From DATILI01 sp035476635 (GTDB lineage Bacteria > Pseudomonadota > Gammaproteobacteria > Burkholderiales > Burkholderiaceae_C), in contig DATILI010000347.1 in the NCBI GenBank assembly GCA_035476635.1, positions 1 to 14,380 of the forward strand: 14,380 nt of DNA, read 5' to 3'. Shown piece by piece: positions 7,315-13,859 of the stretch. The notes beneath the pieces are model-generated. The model saw only the letters and a program-made list of their open reading frames with translations, made no database searches and was not told the origin of the DNA. The number at the start of each line of letters is the position of its first letter. The first letter of the stretch is position 1. The position numbers were made by a program, and so were the translations under genes.

Positions 7315-8136
7315 ATGACCGACCGCTATGCCGTCATCGGCAACCCCATCGGGCACACCAAGTCGCCCATGATCCACGGCAGCTTTGCGCAGGCCACCGA
7401 CCAGGACATCGACTACAGCGCGATCGAAAGCCCACTCGATGGCTTCGCCCGCGCCGTCCATGCGTTTCGCGACGCCGGCGGCCACGGCATGAACGTCACC
7501 GCGCCGTTCAAGCTGCAGGCCTTCGCACTGGCAACCGACAAACTTGAGCGGGCCGAACTGGCCGGCGCCGCCAATGCGCTGAAGTTCGAGGGTGACCGCA
7601 TCCTGGCTGACAACTTCGACGGCGTTGGCCTGGTCAACGACATCACGCGCAACCTCCGCGTCCCGATGAAGGACGCGCGCGTGCTGCTGCTCGGCGCTGG
7701 CGGCGCTGCGCGCGGTGCGCTGCTGCCGTTCCTGGCGCAGCAGCCGGTGGAGCTCGTCGTGGCGAATCGTACGGTGGCGACCGCCAAGGCGCTGGCGGAC
7801 AAATTCGCATCGCATGGCCGTGTGATCGCGTCAGGCTACGGCGACCTTCCCGGCCAGCGCTTCGACATCGTCGTCAACGCGACCTCCGCCAGCCTGAGGG
7901 CCGAGCTGCCGCCAGTGCCTGCCGACGTTTTGAAGGACGCGACGCTGGCGTACGAGCTCGTCTACGGCAATGGCCTCACGCCGTTCCTGCGCCTGGCGCG
8001 GAACGCCGGTGTGCCGCAACTTGCCGACGGCGTCGGCATGCTGGTCGAGCAGGCGGCCGAGGCCTTCGCTTGGTGGCGCGGCGTGCACCCCGGCACCCGC
8101 GCCCTCATCGAGCGCATGACGATCCCGCTGGTCTGA
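7315..8136 (+). CDS. Shikimate dehydrogenase-like protein (AroE paralogue, NADP type)
   Basis: 273 residues, aligned along its whole length with AroE. Present are the substrate site GNPIGHTKSPMIH, Lys66 in NVTAPFK (catalytic), Asn87, Asp102 and Gln246 in GMLVEQAA; the GAGGAARGAL nucleotide loop; and ANRT (150-153), the motif that binds the NADP 2'-phosphate. Two pocket positions differ from E. coli AroE: the first serine of HSKS is Thr15, and the nearly invariant NTD before the catalytic Asp is NFD (Phe101). A bulky Phe here suggests an altered substrate. It lies 14 bp after the CoA-transferase and 16 bp before a divergent dehydroquinase. It therefore probably acts in the same catabolic route and not in aromatic biosynthesis. 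It is also distinct from the QsuD-like enzyme at 11670-12560. Confidence 0.85.
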   Translation: MTDRYAVIGNPIGHTKSPMIHGSFAQATDQDIDYSAIESPLDGFARAVHAFRDAGGHGMNVTAPFKLQAFALATDKLERAELAGAANALKFEGDRILADNFDGVGLVNDITRNLRVPMKDARVLLLGAGGAARGALLPFLAQQPVELVVANRTVATAKALADKFASHGRVIASGYGDLPGQRFDIVVNATSASLRAELPPVPADVLKDATLAYELVYGNGLTPFLRLARNAGVPQLADGVGMLVEQAAEAFAWWRGVHPGTRALIERMTIPLV

Positions 8137-8152
8137 TGGAACACGAGACACC

Positions 8153-8611
8153 ATGAAGATCCTCATGCTGCACGGCATCAACCACAACATGTTCGGCAAG
8201 CGCGATCCGGTGCAGTACGGCACCTTCACGCTAGCCGAGATCGATGCGCAACTCCAGACGCTCGGCCGCGACCTAGGCGCCGAAGTCGAGAGCTTCCAGA
8301 CCAACAGCGAAGCTGCGATGTGCGAGCGCATCCACCAAGCCTTCACCGATGGCGCGGACGCAGTGCTGATCAACGCAGGCGCGTGGACGCACTACAGCTA
8401 CGGCATTCGCGACGCATTGGCGATCCTGACGGTGCCCGTGGTCGAACTGCACATGTCCAACATCCATGCACGCGAAACCTTTCGCCACCACTCGGTGTTC
8501 GCCGAAATCGTCAAGGGCCAGATCTGCGGGTTTGGTGTCGACAGCTATTTGCTAGCGCTGCGCGCGGCGGTGTCCGCCTCCCAGCACCAGGGTAACTACC
8601 AATTCAAATAA
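8153..8611 (+). CDS. Divergent type II 3-dehydroquinate dehydratase-like protein
   Basis: 152 residues, the normal size of this dodecameric flavodoxin-like fold. All catalytic residues known from Mycobacterium tuberculosis AroQ are present: Asn12, Arg17, Tyr22 (base), Asn74, His80 (acid), Glu98, His100, Arg107 and Arg111 (FRHHS). The surrounding loops are not canonical: NGPNLNLLG is HGINHNMFG, SNHEG is TNSEA, GAYTHTS is GAWTHYS, and SYLSP is SVFAE. The chemistry (anti elimination of water through an enolate next to a ketone) is probably kept while the substrate differs from dehydroquinate. It is the last gene of the CoA operon. A canonical paralogue lies at 12568-13011. The TAA is followed directly by an AT-rich promoter region. 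Confidence 0.85.
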   Translation: MKILMLHGINHNMFGKRDPVQYGTFTLAEIDAQLQTLGRDLGAEVESFQTNSEAAMCERIHQAFTDGADAVLINAGAWTHYSYGIRDALAILTVPVVELHMSNIHARETFRHHSVFAEIVKGQICGFGVDSYLLALRAAVSASQHQGNYQFK

Positions 8612-8631
8612 AACTAACCAGTTCGTACATT
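8603..8631 (+). promoter_or_regulatory. Probable TRAP-operon promoter with TetR-type operator in the spacer
   Basis: TTCAAA (8603-8608), a 17-bp spacer and TACATT (8626-8631) match sigma70 at 4 of 6 positions each, in an AT-rich dip of an otherwise GC-rich region. ACTAACCAGTTCGT at 8613-8626 fits the palindrome ACnAACnnGTTnGT at all ten fixed positions and fills the spacer, so a bound repressor would exclude RNA polymerase. A related site lies at the start of the TetR gene (2556-2569). The promoter would serve dctQMP and the dehydrogenase. Confidence 0.5.
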
Positions 8632-8696
8632 TAGGGCACTGATGACAATTTCCCGAGCATCAGAAACCACCCCGGCTCGGACCGTGAGGAGACAAA

Positions 8697-9284
8697 GTGA
8701 AAATCTTGATCGACCGCTACTGCCGGCTGCTCGACGGCCTGAGTGCATTTTTTCTGGCCATCATGGTGGTGCTGGTGTTCGGCAACGTCGTGTTGCGCTA
8801 CGCCTTCAATTCCGGCATCACGGTGTCCGAGGAGGTCTCGCGCTGGCTGTTCGTCTGGCTCACCTTTCTGGGCGCCATCGTCGCCATCAAGGAGCACGGC
8901 CACCTGGGCACCGACATGCTGGTGTCGCGCCTGCCGGTTTGGGGCAAGAAGCTCTGCCTGGTGCTCGGCCAGGTGCTGATGCTCTACCTCACGTGGCTGT
9001 TTTTCTCCGGCAGCCTGGCGCAGGCGCGCATCAACTTCGACGTGCAAGCCCCTGTCACGGGCGCCTCCGTGGCCATCTTCTACGGCGCGGGCGTGGTGTT
9101 CGCCACCTCGGCCGGTCTGCTGCTGCTGGTCGAACTGTGGCGCACGCTCACCGGACAGATCGGCGACGACGAACTGGTCATGGTCAAGGAGTCCGAAGAG
9201 CAGGCGGAACTCGAAGCGCTGCAGGCCGAACTGGCCCGTGAAAACGCTGCCTCCAGCCCGGCACAAAAAGGAAACAAGCCATGA
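8697..9284 (+). CDS. dctQ: TRAP transporter small permease subunit
   Basis: 195-residue DctQ-type membrane protein with four predicted helices at about 14-35, 48-64, 86-108 and 125-147. It has the family pattern SEEVSRWLFVWLTFLGA in the loop leading to helix 2, and KEHGHLGTDML after it. It pairs with the large permease DctM in the inner membrane. Start is GTG at 8697, backed by GTGAGGAGAC upstream; the next ATG would remove helix 1. An unusual charged tail (about 160-185, ESEEQAELEALQAELARE) could form a cytoplasmic helix or coiled coil; most DctQ proteins end near helix 4. Its stop overlaps the dctM start (ATGA). Confidence 0.93.
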   Translation: MKILIDRYCRLLDGLSAFFLAIMVVLVFGNVVLRYAFNSGITVSEEVSRWLFVWLTFLGAIVAIKEHGHLGTDMLVSRLPVWGKKLCLVLGQVLMLYLTWLFFSGSLAQARINFDVQAPVTGASVAIFYGAGVVFATSAGLLLLVELWRTLTGQIGDDELVMVKESEEQAELEALQAELARENAASSPAQKGNKP

Positions 9285-10558
9285 CCGTCGCCATCTTTCT
9301 CGGCGCCCTGCTCGGCGCGATGGCGCTCGGCATCCCGATCGCCTATGCCCTGCTGGCCAGCGGTGCCGCCCTGATGTGGCACCTCGATTTGTTCGACGCG
9401 CAGATCCTGGCGCAAAACGTGATCAATGGCGCCGACAGCTTTCCGCTTCTGGCCGTGCCGTTCTTCATGCTGGCGGGCGAGATCATGAACGTCGGCGGCC
9501 TGTCGCGGCGCATCGTGAACTTCGCGATGGCGCTGGTCGGCCACGTCAAGGGCGGGCTCGGCTATGTGGCCATCATGGCCGCCTGCCTGCTGTCGGCCTT
9601 GTCCGGCTCGGCGGTGGCCGATGCCGCGGCGCTCACGGCGCTGTTGCTGCCGATGATGGTCCAGGCCGGCCACGACAAGGCCCGCTCCGGCGGCCTGATC
9701 GCCGCGTCGGGCGTCATCGGCCCCGTCATCCCGCCCAGCATCGGCTTCGTGATCTTCGGCGTTGCGGCCAATGTGTCGATCAGCAAGCTGTTCATCGCCG
9801 GCATCGTGCCGGGGCTGCTGATCGGCGCGGCGCTGGCGACAACCTGGTGGTGGCTGAGCCGCCGGGAAAAGATCTCGACGCCGCCAGCCAAGTCGCGCGC
9901 CGAGGTATTGAAGGCCGCGCGCGAATCGGTGTGGGCGCTGATGCTGCCGGTCATCATTCTGGTGGGCCTGCGCATGGGCGTGTTCACGCCGACGGAAGCC
10001 GCCGTGGTTGCAGCCGTCTACGCCTTGTTCGTGGCGGCCGTGGTCTACCGCGAGCTGCCGCTGCGCAGTCTCTATCCGATCTTCGTCACCGCCGCCAAGA
10101 CCACCTCCATCATCATGTTCCTGGTGGCGGCGGCCATGGTGTCGTCCTGGCTGATCACGGTGGCCGATCTGCCGAGCAAGGTGATTGCGCTGCTGCAGCC
10201 CTTCATGGGCAACCAGACGCTGCTGCTGATCGCCATCATGGTGCTGGTCATGGTGGTGGGCACGGCGATGGACATGACGCCCACCATCCTGATCATGACG
10301 CCGGTGCTGATGCCGGTGATCAAGGCCGCGGGGATCGACCCGATCTACTTCGGCGTGCTGTTCATCATCAACAACTCCATCGGGCTGATCACGCCGCCGG
10401 TGGGCACGGTGCTCAACGTCGTGGCCGGCGTCGGGCGCATGAAGATGGACGAAGTCACCCGCGGCGTGCTGCCCTTCATGGCGGCGGAGTTTGTCGTCAT
10501 GTTCCTGATGGTGCTGTTCCCGCAGATCGTGATGGTTCCGCTGCGCTGGTTCTATTGA
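9281..10558 (+). CDS. dctM: TRAP transporter large permease subunit
   Basis: 425 residues, standard for DctM, highly hydrophobic with about 12 membrane helices. Recognisable family segments include PLLAVPFFMLAGEIMNVGG, LLSALSGSAVADAAALTALL, IAASGVIGPVIPPSIGFVIFG, and GTAMDMTPTILIMTPVLMP in the second half. It forms the Na+- or H+-driven elevator channel of the tripartite ATP-independent periplasmic transporter, receiving ligand from the binding protein encoded next. It overlaps dctQ by 4 bp and is separated from the binding-protein gene by 64 bp, which may carry an extra promoter. Confidence 0.96.
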   Translation: MTVAIFLGALLGAMALGIPIAYALLASGAALMWHLDLFDAQILAQNVINGADSFPLLAVPFFMLAGEIMNVGGLSRRIVNFAMALVGHVKGGLGYVAIMAACLLSALSGSAVADAAALTALLLPMMVQAGHDKARSGGLIAASGVIGPVIPPSIGFVIFGVAANVSISKLFIAGIVPGLLIGAALATTWWWLSRREKISTPPAKSRAEVLKAARESVWALMLPVIILVGLRMGVFTPTEAAVVAAVYALFVAAVVYRELPLRSLYPIFVTAAKTTSIIMFLVAAAMVSSWLITVADLPSKVIALLQPFMGNQTLLLIAIMVLVMVVGTAMDMTPTILIMTPVLMPVIKAAGIDPIYFGVLFIINNSIGLITPPVGTVLNVVAGVGRMKMDEVTRGVLPFMAAEFVVMFLMVLFPQIVMVPLRWFY

Positions 10559-10577
10559 AGATTTCCCAGGTCGCGTC

Positions 10578-10607
10578 CTGACGCGTTATTCGTTGTTCTT
10601 GTATTTA
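10578..10607 (+). promoter_or_regulatory. Possible internal promoter ahead of dctP
   Basis: The 64-bp gap after dctM is AT-rich for this genome. CTGACG (10578-10583), an 18-bp spacer and TATTTA (10602-10607) resemble sigma70 boxes, followed by AAGGAG as the dctP ribosome site. Extra transcription of the binding protein would fit its usual excess over the permease. The matches are weak. Confidence 0.3.
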
Positions 10608-10622
10608 CTTAAGGAGACACTC

Positions 10623-11630
10623 ATGAAACGCTTGATGCTCAAATCCCTGATCGCCCTGGCGGTGGTCGCTTCAACCGGTCTGGCCATGGCGCAAGACATC
10701 AAGGAACGCAATATCAAGTTCGCGTTCCAGAACCAGAAGGGGCACCCGCAGGAGATGGGCGCGCAAAAGTTCGCGGAACTCGTCGCGGCCAAGTCCGGCA
10801 ACAAGATGCAGGTCAAGCTGTTCCCCGGCGGCACGCTGGGTGGCGACCTGCAGACGGTCTCCGCGCTGCAAGGCGGCACGGTGGAAATGACCGTGCTCAA
10901 CTCCGGCATCCTGAGCGCACAGGTCAAGGAATTCGCGATCTACGACTTCCCCTTCCTGTTTGCCAACCCCAAGGAAGCGGACGAGGTGACCGACGGCGCC
11001 TTCGGCAAGAACATGCACACCAAGCTCAGCGACAAAGGCCTGGTCGGCCTGGCGTACTGGGAACTGGGCTTTCGCAACCTGACCAACAGCAAGCGCCCCA
11101 TCAGCAAGGTCGAGGACATCGCGGGCCTGAAGATCCGCGTAATCCAGTCGCCAATCTACATCGACATGTTCAATGCGCTGGGCGCCAACGCCACGCCGAT
11201 GCCGTTCCCCGAGGTCTATCCCGCGCTGGAGCAAAAGGCCATCGACGGCCAGGAAAATCCTTACTCCACCATCCTGGCTTCCAAGTTCCCCGAGGTGCAA
11301 AAACACCTGGCTATCACGCGCCACGTGTACAACCCGCAGTCGGTGCTGATGAGCAAGAAATTCTGGGAGGCTTTAAGCGCCGCGGAGAAAAAAGTCATCA
11401 GCGATGCTGTCGCCGAAGCCACCGCCTACCAGCGCGGCGCATCGCGCAGCAAGGCCGATGAGGCGCTGGCCGACCTGAAGAAGGCCGGCATGCAAGTGAC
11501 CGAGTTCAGCCCGGCAGAGGTCGCCAAGCTGCGCGACAAGGTCAAGCCGGTGATCGACAAGCACGCCGCGGCCGTGGGCGAGGCCACGGTCAAGGAGCTC
11601 ACCGCCGAGCTGGCCAAGCTGCGCAAGTAA
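10623..11630 (+). CDS. dctP: TRAP transporter periplasmic substrate-binding protein
   Basis: 335-residue DctP-family binding protein. Signal peptide at residues 1-23 with cleavage AMA/QD. The mature protein has the TRAP pattern: FPGGTLGG near 67-74, GFRNLTNSKRPI (149-160) with Arg151, GLKIRVIQSP (168-177) with Arg172, and FPEVYPALEQKAIDGQENP. Arg172 is equivalent to the ligand-carboxylate-binding Arg147 of SiaP and Arg151 probably to Arg127, so the ligand is almost certainly a carboxylate. Next to quinate/shikimate-type enzymes, a hydroxylated cyclic acid is the natural guess (inference). ATG 10623 has AAGGAG 6 bp upstream. It lies 39 bp before the QsuD-like gene. Confidence 0.95.
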   Translation: MKRLMLKSLIALAVVASTGLAMAQDIKERNIKFAFQNQKGHPQEMGAQKFAELVAAKSGNKMQVKLFPGGTLGGDLQTVSALQGGTVEMTVLNSGILSAQVKEFAIYDFPFLFANPKEADEVTDGAFGKNMHTKLSDKGLVGLAYWELGFRNLTNSKRPISKVEDIAGLKIRVIQSPIYIDMFNALGANATPMPFPEVYPALEQKAIDGQENPYSTILASKFPEVQKHLAITRHVYNPQSVLMSKKFWEALSAAEKKVISDAVAEATAYQRGASRSKADEALADLKKAGMQVTEFSPAEVAKLRDKVKPVIDKHAAAVGEATVKELTAELAKLRK

Positions 11631-11669
11631 GCACAGAGGCACCGCTTCCAACCGAGAGGAGTCCCCACC

Positions 11670-12560
11670 ATGAACGCCACGGTCGCTGACCCGGCGCCGG
11701 CCGCCCCCAAGGTGCTGATCGGCCTGATCGGCGCCGGCATCCAGAAGTCGCTGTCGCCCGCGATGCACGAGGAGGAGGCGCGGCACCACGGCCTGCGCCT
11801 GCACTACCAGCTGATGGACCTGGACACCAGGGGTGTCGGGGTCGAGGCGCTGCCGGGGCTGCTCGACGCCATCCGCACCATCGGCTTTGCCGGCTTCAAC
11901 GTCACCTTCCCCTGCAAGCAGGCCATCATCCCGCTGCTGGACGATCTGTCGGACGAGGCCCGTGCCATGGGCGCGGTCAACACCGTGGTGCATCGCGACG
12001 GCCGGCTGGTCGGCCACAACACCGATGGCTCGGGCTGGAGCTGGGGCTTTCGGCGCGCGCTGCCGCATGCCGACCTGGGCTGCGTAGTGTTGCTGGGTGC
12101 CGGCGGTGCCGGCTCGGCGATCGCGCATGCGGTGCTGCGCCTGGGCGCGCTGCGGCTCATCGTGGTCGACAGCGACGCCGCGCGTGCCGCCGCGCTGGCC
12201 GCCGACCTGAACCGCCTGTACGGCGGCACGCGCGTGGAATCCAGCGCCGACATTGCCGCGGCCCTGGCCCCTGCCAGCGGGCTGATCCACGCCACGCCCA
12301 CGGGCATGGACAAGCTGCCCGGCCTGCCGCTGCCGGAACATTTGCTGCGGCCGGCACTGTGGGTGTCGGAGATTGTCTACTTCCCGCTGGAGACGGCGCT
12401 GCTCAAGGCGGCGCGCCGCGCCGGCTGCGCCACGGTCGATGGCGGCAACATGGCCGTGGGCCAGGCCTTTGGCGCATTCAAGCTGTTCACCGGCATCGAC
12501 CCCTACGCCTCGCGCATGGACGCGCATTTCCGGCGCCTGGTGGCGCAACGCGCTGGCTAG
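11670..12560 (+). CDS. Quinate/shikimate dehydrogenase, NAD type (QsuD-like)
   Basis: 296 residues. It resembles Corynebacterium QsuD more than biosynthetic AroE: GLIGAGIQKSLSPAMHEEEA (18-37), FNVTFPCKQA with Lys83, GAVNTV with Asn104, GHNTDGSG with Asp119, HATPTGM, VYFPLETALLKAARRAGC, and GGNMAVGQAFGAFKLFTG with Gln265. The nucleotide domain has GAGGAGSA and IVVDSD with Asp167 where AroE has the NADP motif NRT. This points to NAD and to a catabolic direction: quinate to 3-dehydroquinate and/or shikimate to 3-dehydroshikimate. AGAGGAG precedes the ATG. It is the last gene of the TRAP block and meets the dehydroquinase gene tail to tail with a 7-bp gap. Confidence 0.88.
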   Translation: MNATVADPAPAAPKVLIGLIGAGIQKSLSPAMHEEEARHHGLRLHYQLMDLDTRGVGVEALPGLLDAIRTIGFAGFNVTFPCKQAIIPLLDDLSDEARAMGAVNTVVHRDGRLVGHNTDGSGWSWGFRRALPHADLGCVVLLGAGGAGSAIAHAVLRLGALRLIVVDSDAARAAALAADLNRLYGGTRVESSADIAAALAPASGLIHATPTGMDKLPGLPLPEHLLRPALWVSEIVYFPLETALLKAARRAGCATVDGGNMAVGQAFGAFKLFTGIDPYASRMDAHFRRLVAQRAG

Positions 12561-12567
12561 AAAAAGC

Positions 12568-13011
12568 CTAAAAAGTCGCCAAGGCGGCAATGGCCAGTGC
12601 GTAGCCCTGCACGCCAAACCCCGCCATGACGGCCTTGGCCGCCGGCGAGATATAGGAGTGGTGCCTAAAGGCTTCGCGCGCGTGCACATTGCTGATGTGC
12701 AGCTCGATCAGCGGGATGCCGGTGCCCTTGATCGCATCGTGCAGCGCTATGCTGGTGTGCGTGTAGGCACCGGCGTTCAGGATCACGCCGGCCAGCGTAC
12801 CCACCGCATGCGCCCTTGCTGCTTCGTGAATCCAGTCGACCAGCGCGCCTTCATGGTTGCTCTGGCGAAAGTCCAGCGCAAAGCCGTGGCTGGCGCAGGC
12901 CTTGGCGCAGAGCTGCTCCACATCGGCCAGCGTGGACGAGCCATAGACAGCCGGCTCGCGCGTGCCGAGCAGGTTCAGGTTGGGGCCATTGAGAATGAGG
13001 GCGGTCTTCAT
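12568..13011 (-). CDS. aroQ: Type II 3-dehydroquinate dehydratase
   Basis: 147 residues, a canonical type II dehydroquinase converting 3-dehydroquinate to 3-dehydroshikimate. Signature LNGPNLNLLGTREPAVYG (7-24) with Asn13, Arg18 and Tyr23; SNHEG; LNAGAYTHTS with Asn79 and His85; IELHISNVHAREAFRHHS with Glu103, His105, Arg112 and Arg116. One mild change is His91 in SIALHDA, where Arg is usual. It overlaps the PcaD-like gene by 4 bp (ATGA) and is therefore probably catabolic, supplying dehydroshikimate from quinate with the dehydrogenase encoded opposite. A separate biosynthetic copy is expected elsewhere in the genome. Confidence 0.95.
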   Translation of the reverse strand: MKTALILNGPNLNLLGTREPAVYGSSTLADVEQLCAKACASHGFALDFRQSNHEGALVDWIHEAARAHAVGTLAGVILNAGAYTHTSIALHDAIKGTGIPLIELHISNVHAREAFRHHSYISPAAKAVMAGFGVQGYALAIAALATF

Positions 13012-13781
13012 AGGGTTTCCAGGAATTCGGTGATCAACTTGGCAAACGCCGCGGGCTGCTCGACGGCGCTCAGGTGTGCCGCCTCCAGCGTGCGCAACTG
13101 TGCGCCGGGAATGGCATCCACCATGGCTTGCGACATGGCCACGGGCGTGGCTTCGTCGCGCTTGCCGGCAATCACCAGCGCCGGGCAGCGCAGCAAGGGA
13201 TTGCTCGCACGGAAATCAATGCCGGCGACAGCCCCGCAGCTGGCGGCGTAGGCCTTGGCATCCATCGCCTCCAGGCGTGTGCGCAGCGCGGCTACGCGGG
13301 CCGCCCCGCCACCGGCGACATCGGCGCGGTACTCCGGGGTGAACCAGCGCTGCAACGCGCCATCGGCGATCGCTGCCACGCCCTGGCCAAGCACCGTCTG
13401 CACGCGGGCCTGCCACATGGCCTGGGCGGCTTCGTCATAGTAGCTGGCCGAGTTGGCGATGACTATGCTTTTCACCAGTTGCGGATGGCGCGCGGCCAGC
13501 GCTTGCGCCGTCATGCCGCCCAGCGAGAGCCCGACAAAATGCACCGGCCCGTCGACCTCGCGCCGGATCAGCGTTGCGGCATCGTCGGCCAGCATGTCGA
13601 TGCTGTACGGCCCAGGCACCACTTCCGATTTCCCGTGGCCGCGGTGGTCATAGCGCAGCACGGTGCAGCGCGACCGCAGCGCGTCGGCCACGCCGTCCCA
13701 CATGCCAAGGTCGCAACCCAGCGCATGGCTGAGCACAACCACCGGCCCCTGGCCCTCTTTGATGAAATTCAAGTGCGGCAT
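13008..13781 (-). CDS. pcaD: 3-oxoadipate enol-lactonase-like alpha/beta hydrolase (PcaD-like)
   Basis: 257 residues, the PcaD length. Features are LSHALGCDLGMWDG (17-30), YDHRGHGKS (44-52), nucleophile Ser86 in GLSLGGM, IANSASYYDE (108-117) as in PcaD, Asp209 in GKRDEATP and His236 in AAHLSAVEQP. PcaD opens 3-oxoadipate enol-lactone in the protocatechuate branch of the beta-ketoadipate pathway, where quinate and shikimate carbon enters. No other pca gene is in the window, so a different ester or lactone substrate is possible. AAGGAG lies 6-7 bp before the ATG. It is first in a two-gene minus-strand operon with aroQ. Confidence 0.78.
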   Translation of the reverse strand: MPHLNFIKEGQGPVVVLSHALGCDLGMWDGVADALRSRCTVLRYDHRGHGKSEVVPGPYSIDMLADDAATLIRREVDGPVHFVGLSLGGMTAQALAARHPQLVKSIVIANSASYYDEAAQAMWQARVQTVLGQGVAAIADGALQRWFTPEYRADVAGGGAARVAALRTRLEAMDAKAYAASCGAVAGIDFRASNPLLRCPALVIAGKRDEATPVAMSQAMVDAIPGAQLRTLEAAHLSAVEQPAAFAKLITEFLETL

Positions 13782-13859
13782 TCCCGCTCCTTCAGTGTTG
13801 TTGAAATCAAGTGCGTATCGCGTGCGTGAATTGTGCCTTCAGAAGACACGTTCGGGGTG

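Noticed and set aside
8136..8156. ATG overlapping the AroE-like stop codon (TGATG)
   Set aside because: It reaches a stop after six codons; the dehydroquinase-like gene starts at 8153.
10593..10622. Upstream TTG start adding ten residues to DctP
   Set aside because: ATG 10623 has AAGGAG at ideal spacing and gives a normal signal peptide; the upstream start has none.
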